A stretch of DNA of 64,000 nt from Paramoeba atlantica (GCA_977017575.1 CDRNVI010000157.1:1-64000), one strand, 5' to 3'. Positions 17,257 to 27,031 are shown, counted from the first letter of the stretch. Numbers and translations: made by a program. The notes: generated by a model from the letters alone, not told the origin.

Positions 17257-18182
17257 AACCCCCGCTCACGAATAAGTGACCCCCCCTTATTTTTAGCACA
17301 GGGGGGGCGTCGGTGGGTGATCATATCACTTTTTCGTTCAAAATTTCGAGATCTGTACGTTCCCGCTGTTTTTAGCTCATTTTAAAATTTAGTCAAAAAA
17401 CATAATTGGTTTTTCAACTTTTTTTCCCAAAAATGACCAAATCACCATATCGGCTCCCAAAAGGGGGGCTTAGGGATAGTGGTAAGGTTCTTTTGAAGAT
17501 GAGACAGGCAGAAGGTGTTCCGATAAAACAATTATCCCGTGATTTTAACGTCTCTAGAAGGATAATCAAAAAATATCTGAACGAAAAAAAATCTAGCGGG
17601 GAATACACTTTGAGTCCTGTGACCATCTATTACAAGTGAGACATCTACAATGACACATCTATTACAAGTGAGACGTACATAGAAACATTAAAACAGGTAG
17701 ATTTCCCCCCTAATAGTGTATTTCAACAGGATGGGGCAACGGCACATACTGCCCGTGCCTCCAAAGAGTATATTGAGAATTGAATGAGTGATGTTCTAAG
17801 AAACTGGCCCCCCAACTCGCTCGACCTTTCCCCCATAGAAAACGTCTGGTCTATGGTCCAAGAGGCGGTAGACGAACAAACCCCATCGGACAAACCTTCA
17901 CTTATCCGATGTGTACGTAAAGCATGGTCTTCTTTAACTCAAAAAGTGATCGACAAAACAGTATTAAGTTTTGATTCTCGACTTAAGGAGTGTATAAGAT
18001 TGAAGGGCGAAAAAGTGACAAAATGGTAATTCTTCTCTAAATTGTGCGTATTCGTTTCTTTTTGTCTCATTTCTGCACGCGCAAAGTCCTTGTGTTGAGA
18101 TCTGCAAAATGCAACAAAAAACAGCTCAAACGGACATTTGTACGAAAAAAAAGAGGGGGGTCACTTTTCGTGAGCGGGGGTT
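17257..18182 (+). mobile_element. Tc1/mariner-like element, internally deleted, 926 bp
   Basis: Ends AACCCCCGCTCACG and inverted CGTGAGCGGGGGTT, with TA on both sides (17255-17256 and 18183-18184). The next words GTGACCCCCCC and GGGGTCACTT are also inverted. It is a shorter relative of 42867-44205, lacking the middle of the transposase. Confidence 0.9.
17433..18029 (+). pseudogene. Tc1-type transposase remnant (DD35E-like), middle deleted
   Basis: Starts MTKSPYRLPKGGLRDSG, with an HTH around FNVSRRIIKKYLNEKKS. It then jumps to FQQDGATAHTARASKEY and NWPPNSLDLSPIENVW, and ends RLKGEKVTKW. Compared with 43020-44023 it lacks the region holding the first catalytic Asp, and it contains in-frame stops around 17636 and 17780. 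The gene cannot make an active enzyme. Confidence 0.85.
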
Positions 18183-18967
18183 TATAATAGAAGAAAAATT
18201 TATAAAAGGGGGCTCCGGTGGTCCAAAATTAAAAAAATTGAAAAAAATGGGGGTCTAGGCGGGGGTCCATGGGGGGGGTCTAGGGGGGGGCATACCGCAC
18301 GAATTTTTTTTGAAAAAATTAGTTTTCGAAAAAAAAAACGCAGAAGCGGTAGCCCGGGTCTTGGGGCGTATTTTCCACCCCGCTACCCGGGGGTGACCCC
18401 CCCGCGTATCCTCAGGACGGATCCGCCAAGTTCGGATGTTTTCAGAAAAAAAAATTGCAAAAAATTTCAACTTGGCGAAAAAAATGACGAAAAAAATATT
18501 TTTTCAAAATCGTTTCCCCTATTGTATTTTGAGAGTTCAGTAGGGTTTGATTCATGCTTACGAGTGATTTCCCACACGAAAATGTCGGATTTAGTGCTCT
18601 GAGAGCAAAAATACGCAAAAATCACCCCATTTTTACCCGAAAATCGGCTGTTTTTGGCTAGTCTTTCTGTTTTCTTCAGCTTTCCAGGCCAAATCTTCTT
18701 TTTTAGGCTCTTCTTTAAACGTGGTGGTAGTTTTCAATGCGAAGAGCGCAGCGAGTGACTTCGAAGTTGAAAACTAACACCGCGTTTAACGAAGAGCCTA
18801 AAACCTATTAATAATTATTATTATTACCGAACTGAATTATTAATAATCCTGCAGCTATGGCACTTTCAACGATCTGAAAAAGCTTTCTTTTGAATTTTTA
18901 AAAAGTTTTCGCGGGCCCTGACGGATTAACAAAATTTCTTAAAATATAAGGAAAATTATCGCTGTAC

Positions 18968-19226
18968 TAGTCATTATCATATTTTAAGCTTATGCAAGTT
19001 GACTATTACTGTATGGGAAAGAACAAAATATCGCGCGTTGGAATAATACAAGTTAAATTCAAGTGTGGGGAAAAAGTGTAGCTCTAATGGTCCTAAAAAG
19101 TATGAGACAAAACATGGAAAAAAAAACAGAAAATATCCGTATAAATATCAGAGTAGATGTTATTGCGCGCCCTGACAAAATAGTAACTGTAAAACATTCT
19201 CAGAAAAAAATATTCTCCGAACAATA
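18968..19226 (+). repeat. Third partial copy of the duplicated unit
   Basis: About 250 bp with close matches at 19755-20004 and 29655-29904 (words GTATGGGAAAGAACAAA, TAGCTCTAATGGTCC, GATGTTATTGCGCGCCC). It lies directly upstream of the first full duplicated unit and starts just right of the hAT-type unit. No gene is seen here. Confidence 0.85.
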
Positions 19227-19424
19227 ATTTATTCCAATGAAAAGGATGATGAAGAAAAGGTGGCATGCGGAAGTTATGCAAGAGCAAAGTGGCCAATACA
19301 TGAGTGGCCGCCGTTCAAACGTTTGCATTACTAATTTTCTGAATATGTGAATACTATCATATATTAGTATGTAACTACTATTTATGAATAACACCATAAT
19401 ATATAAATTAACACTACACTGTAC

Positions 19425-20932
19425 GGAAACCTGTAAGCAGTGCATAACTGCTGTAATGGTTTTTATGACAATAATTATTAATTGCGGTGGTTGTATAACT
19501 ACCGCTCTACCCTCGATTATTGAAAAAAAAGTGACCAAAAAACGGTGAAAATATAAAGAGTCCTGCTACTCGTAGTTTTTGCAGAAACTACATGCAGCAC
19601 GAACGTCGGTAGTGGGATGCAATTTGCGAAGCCCACGGGGGTGGTATGGCGAGGGCCAGCGTGAGCGGGCCTGAGTCGTACGCGACGTCGTTAGTGGGAA
19701 GCAATTTGCGAAGCCTCGTTTAACAACAACCACCGCTTTTTAACGAAGCAGCTAGCACGCCGATATTTTAAGCTTATGGTGCTGACTATTACTGTATGGG
19801 AAAGAACAAATATCGCGCGTTGGAATAATACAAGTCAAATTTAAGTGTGGGGAAAATGTGTAGCTCTAATGGTCCTAAAAAGTATAAGGCAAAGCATGAA
19901 AAAAAACCAGAAAATATCCGTATACTAGAGTAGATGTTATTGCGCGCCCTGACAAAATAGTAACTGTACAACATTCTCAGAAACAAAATTCTCCGAACAC
20001 TATATTATTCACACTAACACTATAGTATATAAATTAGGCCGTCTAATTCTATAATATTTAACTCCCAATTTGAATTATATCCCAGCGCAACATCAACTAT
20101 TTATTTGTCAATTATTTTTTGTATGCTGAGGTTCGTCGTGTTTCCCATTACAGGTACTAACTCACCATCGTCCACGTATTCCACAAGCGGCCCGGCTCGG
20201 TCTGTGCCGTGTCATCTCACCATTGCTTACCGTAATCTTTGTTCGCGCTACAGTATAATACAGATTCTTTAACTCGTCTCTGATTTTTAGGAAGCCTTCA
20301 AGTTCTGCATTAAAAGCTAAGCTCATGTCACGCAAGTTTTCGTGCACGAAATCGAATTCAATATGACCAGACAATTTATTGTCACACATATTAAGATAGA
20401 CTAGAAAGGGTGGCAGGTGACGAAAATCTGGAGTGCCCGTGAACTGGTTGTTGGATATGTTAATGTCTTTCAATTTCGGAGGCAACTGATCAAAGGGAAA
20501 CTCACCCGATAGAGAATTGAACGTTAGCCGTAAAATTTCCAATTCGTACGGCAAATATTTTACATTGAACTGGCCTTGTAGTTTCTCGCTAGAGCCCATC
20601 ATGTGACCCCAGGTTATCCAAATCACGTCGCCCTTGTCGTTACATCTGACTCGATCCCATCTACATCCCGGGGTATCGGTGGACCACGAGCGTGGAGGGT
20701 TTTCTACGAGTCTCATCAAATCGTACTCCACAGGTAACGACACGGCACTGACTTTGGATGGACGAGATGTTCCAGTCACATTAGAACTGCTCGTTGAAAG
20801 CGTCGTGTCGGAAGAATTCGTTTCACTGTGGGCTTCCTTCCTTAACGGTTCCGTTACATCCGCCGAAAGCATAGAACAAAGCATAGCAATAATCAATGTT
20901 TTAAAAAGACTAACTTTGAAATAGTGTAAACA
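19425..20932. repeat. Segmental duplication, copy 1 (1.5 kb)
   Basis: Near-identical to 29325-30828. Both begin at CTGTAAGCAGTGCATAACTG, carry the same partial R1 insertion (19481-19560 / 29381-29460) and end just past the 5' end of an LRR gene. The R1 piece sits at the same place in both, so it was inserted before the duplication. Confidence 0.92.
20162..20884 (-). CDS. LRR protein, 240 aa (LRR-3a)
   Basis: From the first ATG: MLCSMLSADVTEPLRKEAHS. The residues coded just upstream in frame (FKVSLFKTLII) are hydrophobic but have no ATG before a stop, so a signal peptide would need an upstream exon or a non-ATG start. A Ser/Thr-rich linker leads to LPVEYDLMRLVENPP and STDTPGCRWDRVRC, then about five repeats (LPPKLKDINISNNQFTGTPD, LPPFLVYLNMCDNKLSGHIE). 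The tail KNLYYTVARTKITVSNG is shared with LRR-3b. It differs from LRR-3b at about 25 residues, including an altered C-terminus after the last repeat. Intact. Confidence 0.85.
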   Translation of the reverse strand: MLCSMLSADVTEPLRKEAHSETNSSDTTLSTSSSNVTGTSRPSKVSAVSLPVEYDLMRLVENPPRSWSTDTPGCRWDRVRCNDKGDVIWITWGHMMGSSEKLQGQFNVKYLPYELEILRLTFNSLSGEFPFDQLPPKLKDINISNNQFTGTPDFRHLPPFLVYLNMCDNKLSGHIEFDFVHENLRDMSLAFNAELEGFLKIRDELKNLYYTVARTKITVSNGEMTRHRPSRAACGIRGRW

Positions 20933-20976
20933 AGTTCCTGATCAAGCACGAGCCTAGCATTTTTACCAAATTCATA

Positions 20977-21126
20977 CTATCGCCCCCTATTCTAGCTTTG
21001 CCTGGTTTTCGGAAAAAGCAACGCTAGGAGGGGGTCAAAAAAATCGCCGCTTCGCGACAAGAGACAGTCTAAAAAGCAACGCTAATGAGGGGAGTACCGA
21101 GGCAACGCTAGGATAGGGGGGGATAG
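20977..21126. mobile_element. 150-bp C-run miniature element
   Basis: CTATCGCCCCCTATTCTAGC and the inverted GCTAGGATAGGGGGGGATAG, flanked by TA on both sides (20975-20976 and 21127-21128). Inside are CGCCGCTTCGCG and two subterminal AAGCAACGCTA words. It lies just upstream of LRR-3a. The copy at 30828 lacks it, so it arrived after the duplication or beyond its edge. Confidence 0.8.
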
Positions 21127-21329
21127 TAAATAGTATGAATATTATACATGTAATTTCTAAAGGTAGAGAGCGTACGTTGCGTGTGTGTTTTTTAGTTTTG
21201 TTTTACATACGTATTATTTAGTACGTAAGTTAGTAGCGGGGATAAGATTAATGAATATGCAGAATCTACGAGCATTTTTAAACTATTAAATCATTTAATG
21301 GTTCAATTCATTCTTCACGGCTGGCGAAT

Positions 21330-21720
21330 GTCGTACCAAACCTTTTGTAATGGTCTCACGTGCGGCAGAGTCGATTCCACGACTGTAGCTTTCTATAGTT
21401 GTATTCTGATTCAGTGTACACTTTCTCTGGTCGCGTCCCAACATCAGCCATGTTATCTTCGCTGGGTATGTCACCGAGCATTAGGCTAATGCTAAATACT
21501 AGAGCTATATACTAGTCTAGTATATAGCTAATTTAGCTTTCCTTTGAAACCCTCACACCCTTTTACTGTGTGATCCGGTGTATCTAACGGGGAATATCCT
21601 TTCACAAAAGAGTGGCACGCAGCCGTATTATTATTAGCTATTACAACAAATTGAAAATCATTGTCATGAGCGCAGCGAATAGCATTTGTTATTGCTGTGG
21701 CTTCCACTTATACATGTCCT
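21330..21720 (-). mobile_element. Retroelement RNase H fossil fragment
   Basis: A short minus-strand remnant resembling the RNase H part of a retroelement polyprotein, with a downstream block of the SEDNMADVGTRPE type seen in several LTR-related groups (BEL/Pao-like is possible). Only about 0.4 kb remains and it is broken. No terminal repeats or other parts are seen next to it. The Tc1-like element at 21727 abuts it and may have truncated it. It looks old, and the family assignment is tentative. Confidence 0.35.
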
Positions 21721-21961
21721 TATGTACAAGGGGGACCAGCTAATGCTGGGGGTCTCAAATTTGTAAAACTTGGCCAATTTTGGAAATTATTAGCGCATTT
21801 GAGAGCTCTCACATCACCCTCCTGTGGAGCATATATCGTTTCCCGTGCTTTTACACACGACGCATTTTAGAGTAAAAATGCGTTTTCTCGACTTGCATTT
21901 TTTGCATTTTTTTCGCTTTTTTATGGGTTTTCTCCGGTTTTCCCCCTTTTATTCATCATTC

Positions 21962-23020
21962 ATGCCTCAAAGACGAGTACCTTCACGTTCTTTTCCCGGG
22001 AATTTATCTGAGAGCCGTTGCTCACCCCCAGGGCATACAAAACTAACTCATAGAATGTTGTTAGTTGATGATTAGGAGAAAACGGGCTCGTTTTCCGAAA
22101 TTTCTCGTAATTTTAGTGTGCGTGAAGACACTGTCAAGAACGGCACAAGACGACGGGTGATGTTCAAAACGTACGAGAGAAGAGACCTCGCACCGTACAT
22201 ACAGATGCTTTGCTGCAAACAGCCTTGCAAGTTTACGAAAATCTTGACCATTCATGCCCATCCTGGAATTTCATTCTCAGAGATGTTCACAAGGCGGGGT
22301 TCCAGTGCTCGCAACCAGCTCTAAGGGAACATGACGTGACGACAACAACAACATGCTACATGGTCTTGCCGCCCGTACGTTCAGTAAAAAACCCTTTCTC
22401 TCGGCGAGGCATAAACTCAAACGTTTAGACTTCGCCAAAGAGTTGGTAACTTGGACTGAACAAGAGCTGTCTCACATCATTTGGTGTGATGAGAAGTTTT
22501 TTCGGTGCGGTTGCCGCGGGAATCGAATGTTTATTGGTCGCGAAAGCGACATCGACAAGTACTCGACCCCTGGAATGGACCGTTGGGTGGGGGGGGGGCA
22601 TTATGGTGTGGATGGGGATAAGTCTCAGGTATGGGGGGTTCATCCACATTTTCGAAGAAGATTCATCTCTGAAAGGGAATAATTTTTTTATTTTCTTAGG
22701 CGCCATCCTGCAGCTGTTGTCGTGATGGACAACGCGACTGTCCACAAAACAACACGTCCTCATTTTAAGGATAGCGGGATAAAAATGCTGGATTGGGGCC
22801 CAAATCTCCAGACGTGACACCTATTGAGAATTTATGGTCAATGATAGATGCCATAAAATGTAGAAAAGAGCCACTGAACCGTGAATTCTTAAAAGAATCC
22901 ATCCCAGCTTCTTAGAATGAGCTGCTTAATGAAGTCGGTTTCGTGGAACGCACTCTAAAGAGTGTGCCAAACAGAATGCGTATTGTTATAGAGAGGGAAG
23001 GGGGGCACTGTGGGTACTAG
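21962..23020 (+). pseudogene. Tc1-type transposase, multiply frameshifted
   Basis: Related to the 373-aa enzyme at 8360. From MPQRRVPSRSF it reads LTHRMLLV, FSVREDTVK, LSHIIWCDEKFFRCG (first Asp), AVVVMDNATVHKTTR (second Asp), TPIENLWSMIDA (Glu) and ends EREGGHCGY. Allowing for one frame change, the second Asp and the Glu are again 32 residues apart, which supports a distinct subfamily. Several frameshifts and a stop make it inactive. Confidence 0.85.
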
Positions 23021-23104
23021 GTTTGTCATTGTTTTATCATGCACTTATAGTGCAGAGATTTACTCACCATGTCCTTATCCCGCATACGACGGGTGGATCA
23101 TGTG

Positions 23105-23300
23105 AGGTTTCGTCCTCGCCGGAGGTGTGCGGGTGCGGAGAGCTGGCGTCCCAGGTGCAGAGAGCTCGGTTGTCATGTGCAGGTGCAGAGAGCCGGATGC
23201 GTAATCCCCATATTACAGTTTCGGGGGCAATCCGGGTGCAGAGAGCTGCGACAGAGCCGAGGTGCGGAGAGCTGGGCGACCGCCAGGTGCAGAGAACCGA
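23105..23300 (+). repeat. Dispersed GGTGCAGAGAGC repeats
   Basis: Six copies of GGTGC(A/G)GAGAGC or a one-base variant within 190 bp (near 23131, 23153, 23181, 23235, 23259 and 23286), with uneven spacing. The local GC content is much higher than around it. Long open frames here follow from the base composition and show no domain. The segment is extra cargo inside the Tc1-like element. Confidence 0.75.
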
Positions 23301-23429
23301 GTCTCGTCGGCGGAGGACACGTCTAGTGGTCCTCAAGGGAGGCCACCGTGACGCATGGCCCTCTCGGAGAGGAAAAAGACAAGTCGAAAAAAGCCGAGAG
23401 GGGGAAGCATACTCACTCCAGGGGAGTGA

Positions 23430-23592
23430 GTCGGGGAGGGGTGAAGGGGTGAAAGCGCGTCCCCTGCTTCAGCGACAAGAGGGACAGTTCCGACCTTAGT
23501 GCCGGCCGGCAACGGGCATAAAAATACAGTAAGAGTATGCCCGTTGCCGGGGAAAGAAAGGATTAACTAAGGAAAAAGTACCAACAAGGTAC
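23430..23592 (-). other. GC-rich hairpin element, copy A
   Basis: Aligns as reverse complement with 27905-28065. Landmarks in minus-strand order are TTGTTGGTACTTTTTCC, a perfect 15-bp hairpin (CCGGCAACGGGCATA at 23506-23520 with TATGCCCGTTGCCGG at 23536-23550), and GGAACTGTCCCTCTTGTCGC. A second hairpin, ACTCACTCCAGGGGAGTGAGT, lies at about 23410-23430. It may be a structured RNA or a protein-binding DNA element. It is not coding in any consistent frame. Confidence 0.5.
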
Positions 23593-23843
23593 AGAAACTG
23601 TATCTTTCACTTTTTCGCAAATTTCTAGAAAAACTTGCAATTGACGTTGCCACCTACCGTTTTGAGCCACCTACCATTTTACAAAAAATGGCATTTATCC
23701 GGGAAACGATATATCCTTCACAGGAGGGTTGTGTAAAAGCTCTCGAATGCGCTATTAATTTCTAAAATTTACCAAACATTTGCAAATTTGAGACCCCCCC
23801 AGCATTAGCTGATCCCCCCTGTACATGTATTTACACATGTATA

Positions 23844-24290
23844 CAGGGGTGAAAACTTCCATCTGGGGGGGGGGTCTAAAATTTGCAAAAACTTTTCAAT
23901 TTCGGAAAATAATACTGCATTCGAGAGCTCTCGAAGAGTTGTATGTCTTTGCACTGGTGGCTTTTGACATATCAAATTAGAACTCCAAATACCGAATAGG
24001 ACAAAAAAACAAATTGTCACTTAAAGAAAAATAAAAAATCTCAGATATTTTTAGGAAACATTATTTTAAAACCCATGTTGCATCCACAATATGCACCCTT
24101 CTTTTCTACGATGATTCTACAACGTTTTCTGAAGTTTTTAAACTTATTATCGAACTTATCTTTGTCTTTTGCCTGAAGTTTATCGTAAAAAACATGAATC
24201 GTTCCACCCAGAGTTTCACAGTTCCCTAGTGGACCCAAACACTTTGGTAAGTCCGGGAATAAGACTGTGTTTTCTCGAAGTCGGACACAA
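23844..24290 (-). mobile_element. Tc1/mariner-like 3' remnant
   Basis: End CAGGGGTGAAAACTTCC follows a TA. Then come CTGCATTCGAGAGCTCTC and a transposase tail on the minus strand, FRKRCRIIVEKKGAYCGC, homologous to the GGHCGY tails at 9481 and 23020. The other end is lost at the microsatellite at 24301. Confidence 0.75.
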
Positions 24291-24300
24291 GAAGTAATCT

Positions 24301-24357
24301 TTGTACATACACATGTACATACACATGTACATACACATGTACATACACATGTATATA
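24301..24357. repeat. Microsatellite (GTACATACACAT)n
   Basis: About four and a half 12-bp units. The stretch from here to 24593 contains no gene I can support. Confidence 0.95.
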
Positions 24358-24593
24358 AATGTAATATCCATTTCACAGGGATACTCCCCAATTTTATCTT
24401 TTAAGACGTCTCCATTTTTCATTGGCCAGAAGCGTGTTTCCAGATTCCGTGAAAATGGGATTCTTTATCGCCACCACTATAATGCCTTTACATTTACCCA
24501 AGCGCGCCTATAGCACCAGGATCTATTCGAAAACCATCAAACAAATTAGCAATTTATTGTTAGCATTCTGGACTTTACGGAATCTGCTGCCGA

Positions 24594-25238
24594 TCAAGGG
24601 AAGGGAGATTCTGCAGGATCCCACACTTCAACACAAGAAGGGATCTCTCCCATAGGAAACGTTACTTTTGTGTTATAGAGCGTGAGTGTGTGTAAGCTGT
24701 GCGGAAGTTTCGAAAAATCAGGAACACCTTCAATAGGATTGTCATTCAAACGAATCGAACCCATGGTTCCTGGAAGACCAGCAAAATTTACACTGCCTTG
24801 TAGGTTGTTCTCGCTGAGGTCTAACACGCGCAGCGTAGGAGGAAGGTCATTCACTTCAATGGACCCGCTGATGCCCAGATCAATAAGCAGTAACTCTAAT
24901 AGAGCTCGTGGTAATAACGAAAAGCTAACGTATGGAATCACGCCTTTTTTGTACTTGTAGAGTCCGTCGAGGTCTCTATTGTAGGCGGAGCTCAAATTCA
25001 AGAGTAATAATGAATTCGGCAAACTAGACCACTGGAAGGCGCCAGAAAGTCCGAATCCTTTCCATTCTAGCCCTACTACATTATGCGTTTCATCACAAGT
25101 CACACCCTCCCAGTCACATGCAGGCGTGTGCGTGGACCATGATTTTCTAGGGTTCGGAATGTCCTTAATGAAAAGAGCAAGAGAGTACTCCTGTGGTAAA
25201 CCTGCACTACGAACTCGATGCGCCACACTTTCTGACAT
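24594..25238 (-). CDS. LRR protein, 214 aa (LRR-4)
   Basis: From the ATG of MSESVAHRVRSAGLPQEYSL. The cap LPQEYSLALFIKDI and STHTPACDWEGVTC are canonical. About five repeats follow, with one longer, irregular stretch (LSSAYNRDLDGLYKYKKG) between repeats two and three, then LPPTLRVLDLSENNLQGSVN and LPGTMGSIRLNDNPIEGVPD. It ends SCVEVWDPAESPFP. It is the second shortest open member. It sits about 370 bp downstream of LRR-5 on the same strand; the gap between them holds a decayed Tc1-like end. Confidence 0.83.
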   Translation of the reverse strand: MSESVAHRVRSAGLPQEYSLALFIKDIPNPRKSWSTHTPACDWEGVTCDETHNVVGLEWKGFGLSGAFQWSSLPNSLLLLNLSSAYNRDLDGLYKYKKGVIPYVSFSLLPRALLELLLIDLGISGSIEVNDLPPTLRVLDLSENNLQGSVNFAGLPGTMGSIRLNDNPIEGVPDFSKLPHSLHTLTLYNTKVTFPMGEIPSCVEVWDPAESPFP

Positions 25239-25334
25239 ACTGTAGTTGTAAAAGCGAAAATACAAGGGATATGCTTCAACAGCAAAAGAATTAAGTGTAT
25301 AGAATTAAGGTTTAAAAAGAATTTATAGGCACAG

Positions 25335-25420
25335 TAATCAGAGAGATCTTCAATGCGCTAATATTTTCCGAAATTTGGAAAATATTTCAAGCTTTAGACC
25401 CCAGCATTCGCTTTGAACTA
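25335..25420. repeat. Decayed Tc1-like end
   Basis: ATCTTCAATGCGCTAATA, TTTTCCGAAATTTGG and TTTAGACCCCAGCATT match the subterminal words of the elements at 8163 and 21727. No partner end was found. Confidence 0.5.
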
Positions 25421-25611
25421 TGATAAAATGATCTGATCTACTTTCCCCAAAGAAATGTTTTTACCGTTTTTAAAATCTCGGCATAATTACTAGCCTAACT
25501 AGATGGAACTCTATCTTTTAATGCACAAATAGCCTAATCGTGAACAACTATTCAAAGAACTATTCAAAGATTTCAAATCATTTCGTCTATCTTTCATACG
25601 GTCTCACAACA

Positions 25612-26436
25612 CTACGGTGACACAAGTGCAATTTTCGTGTTTCTAATGTTAAGATTAAACCCAACCTTGTCGGGAAGCAAACGCTTTTCGATCTCGCCAT
25701 GCAGCATTACGTTATTTGACAAATCGAGCTGGTGCAATGTACTAGGAAGGCTTCTTACGTCAATTTTGCCGGAAAACCTATTTGTGTATAGTCGAAGGTG
25801 GCATAAGTTTGGGAGATCACGCAAACACACTTTTCCTGATAGCTGATTACGGTCGAGAGAGAGATATTGCAAGTCTGAAGGTAATTCGGTTAAGCAAATT
25901 TCACCGGTAAATCGGTTAGCAGAGAGGTCCAGATCGCGCATATTTGGAGGGAGAGCTGTTAAGTCCAATGGTCCACTAAGCTCATTGTCCCGAAGACCTA
26001 AAGAAACCAACTTGCAAGACAAAACGTTCAGTGGCACTTCGCCTGAAACTTTGGTAATAAAAACATGGAACCTGTGTACGGTCTTTGGGAGATAACCAAA
26101 ATTCAACGAGCCTGTGAGTTGTTTGTATGACTTATTTGAAAATCCGTTCCAATTTATAACCGTAGTCTCATTCGCTTTATTACAAATCACGCCGTCCCAC
26201 TCGCAAGCCGGGGTTGGTGTATTCCACGAGGGATGCGGATTTCCAACATTGCGAACAAGTTGTGCAAGTTCGTATTCTTGTGGGAGATTTGCCATGCTCA
26301 CTCTTCCTCCACGTGCTCCGCGTATGGGCGTTACTTGTGCAATTTCTTGACGTACAGCAGAGTTGACTAAAGGCATAATTTTTCGACGCTTCACGGGGGA
26401 CTCCAAAGTGTCGCGTAAACGTGCAGTCAGCAGCAT
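25612..26436 (-). CDS. LRR protein, 274 aa (LRR-5)
   Basis: From the ATG of MLLTARLRDTLESPVKRRK, an N-terminus shared with LRR-1 and LRR-10. In-frame codons upstream encode a hydrophobic run (LTLLSLQCTIIHSFCIYFSF) with an ATG further upstream, so a longer secreted form is possible. The cap is LPQEYELAQLVRNV and NTPTPACEWDGVIC. About seven regular repeats follow (LSGPLDLTALPPNMRDLDLS, FTGEICLTELPSDLQYLSLD). The C-terminal tail HGEIEKRLLPDKVGF with NTKIALVSP is the signature shared with LRR-9 and LRR-10. Intact, and one of the best-preserved members. Confidence 0.88.
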   Translation of the reverse strand: MLLTARLRDTLESPVKRRKIMPLVNSAVRQEIAQVTPIRGARGGRVSMANLPQEYELAQLVRNVGNPHPSWNTPTPACEWDGVICNKANETTVINWNGFSNKSYKQLTGSLNFGYLPKTVHRFHVFITKVSGEVPLNVLSCKLVSLGLRDNELSGPLDLTALPPNMRDLDLSANRFTGEICLTELPSDLQYLSLDRNQLSGKVCLRDLPNLCHLRLYTNRFSGKIDVRSLPSTLHQLDLSNNVMLHGEIEKRLLPDKVGFNLNIRNTKIALVSP

Positions 26437-26599
26437 ACAAAAACTAAAATAAATACAAAAAGAGTGAATGATGGTGCACTGCAAGCTTAACAAAGTGAGT
26501 CTTTTTAGTGCTTCTTGACGGGCGGTCGAACTAGTTAAGGGGTAATTTTTTAAACTACCACCGCAATAAAAGTGGTTTAAAAATAACATGAACAATTGT

Positions 26600-26720
26600 T
26601 TCTGCTCATGGAGTTGCGAGAGGCCTCCATACCCCACAGCTACCACCTTCTGTAGCAGGGGTCGTGAGCGACCCCTGATAAATTGCGGGAAGGTGGTAGT
26701 TGTATTGGCGAATATGAGAG
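26600..26720 (+). repeat. Short repeat with GAAGGTGGTA hairpin
   Basis: GGAGTTGCGAGAGGCCTCC followed by ATACCCCACAGCTACCACC recurs at 61572-61612 (ACAACTACCACC there). Here TACCACCTTC pairs with GAAGGTGGTA about 55 bp on, and AGGGGTCGTGAGCGACCCCT is a hairpin inside the loop. No gene is present between 26437 and 26880. Confidence 0.55.
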
Positions 26721-26880
26721 GCCGAAACGCACGGAAGGGCCTGTCAGGCCAATGAACCCAGACCTTGTTTTTCTGTGCTAAAAAACTGAAAAATTATGGG
26801 AGAAGTTTAAAAAAATCCCAAATCAACTCCCAGGCCGTTTCGTGAGAGTTTGGGACCTGATATACGCGTAAAGGCCAAAA

Positions 26881-27010
26881 TTCAACTGGAATCCGCAGAG
26901 GAAGGACGCAGAGGAAGGAGAAGAAAAAGGCAGAAGGCGGAGCCTTTTGTCTCTTTCCCGCGGTGACGACGACTTCCTCGCGTGGGAAGCTGTAAGAAGT
27001 ACTAGAGAGT
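26881..27010 (+). other. Coding-like block related to 6841-6998
   Basis: Reads RRSLLSLSRGDDDFLAWEAV and aligns base for base with 6841-6960. A GTAAG follows WEAV. It is isolated: no longer frame surrounds it, and a miniature element follows at 27032. Confidence 0.4.
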
Positions 27011-27031
27011 GCTGTAAGGAGTAATGTAACC

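Larger units (their letters stand above)
17150..18835 (+). repeat. R1 repeat, split by a Tc1-like element
   Basis: Starts with TGCGGTGGTTGTATAACTAC and GAACACAGTAATA (17165-17256), and resumes at 18183 with TAATAGAAG, GGGGGCTCCGGTGGTCC, GTAGCCCGGGTCTTGGGGCG and AACTTGGCGAAAAA. It ends in a hairpin at about 18703-18807 (AGGCTCTTCTTTAAACG paired with CGTTTAACGAAGAGCCT). The uninterrupted copy at 62446 shows that nothing but TA was duplicated at the insertion site. Confidence 0.88.
11791..18920. mobile_element. hAT-type composite unit with 8-bp target duplication, 7.1 kb
   Basis: Both ends begin CAGGGCCCGCG followed by AAACTTTT, inverted. They are flanked by identical 8-bp duplications, ACGGATTA (11783-11790 and 18921-18928), as expected of hAT elements. 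No hAT transposase domain is recognised inside, so it is probably non-autonomous and was inflated by later insertions: R1 sequence (12885-13245), a pogo-like element (13811-17074) and an R1 copy with a Tc1-like insert (17150-18835). Subterminal words such as CAGCTATGG recur at about 12700 and 18855. Confidence 0.75.
21727..23821 (+). mobile_element. Tc1/mariner-like element, decayed, with extra GC-rich segment
   Basis: Ends CAAGGGGGACCAGCTAATG and inverted CATTAGCTGATCCCCCCTG, flanked by TA (21725-21726 and 23822-23823). They share the internal words TTAGCGCATTTGAGAGCTCTC and CTCGAATGCGCTATTAAT with the complete element at 8163. It carries a broken transposase (21962-23020), then about 0.6 kb of GC-rich sequence (23050-23640) that the related element lacks. 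Confidence 0.88.

Noticed and set aside
19561-19760. Possible tRNA or other folded RNA in the hairpin-rich part of the duplicated unit
   Set aside because: GTAGTTTTTGCAGAAACTAC folds, but no cloverleaf, anticodon arm or GGTTCGAATCC-type box is present. No tRNA was recognised anywhere in the window.
23023-23499. 158-codon plus and 90-codon minus frames in the GC-rich segment
   Set aside because: Both strands and several frames are open because of base composition. No domain or codon pattern supports a gene, and the block is made of repeated GGTGCAGAGAGC words and hairpins.
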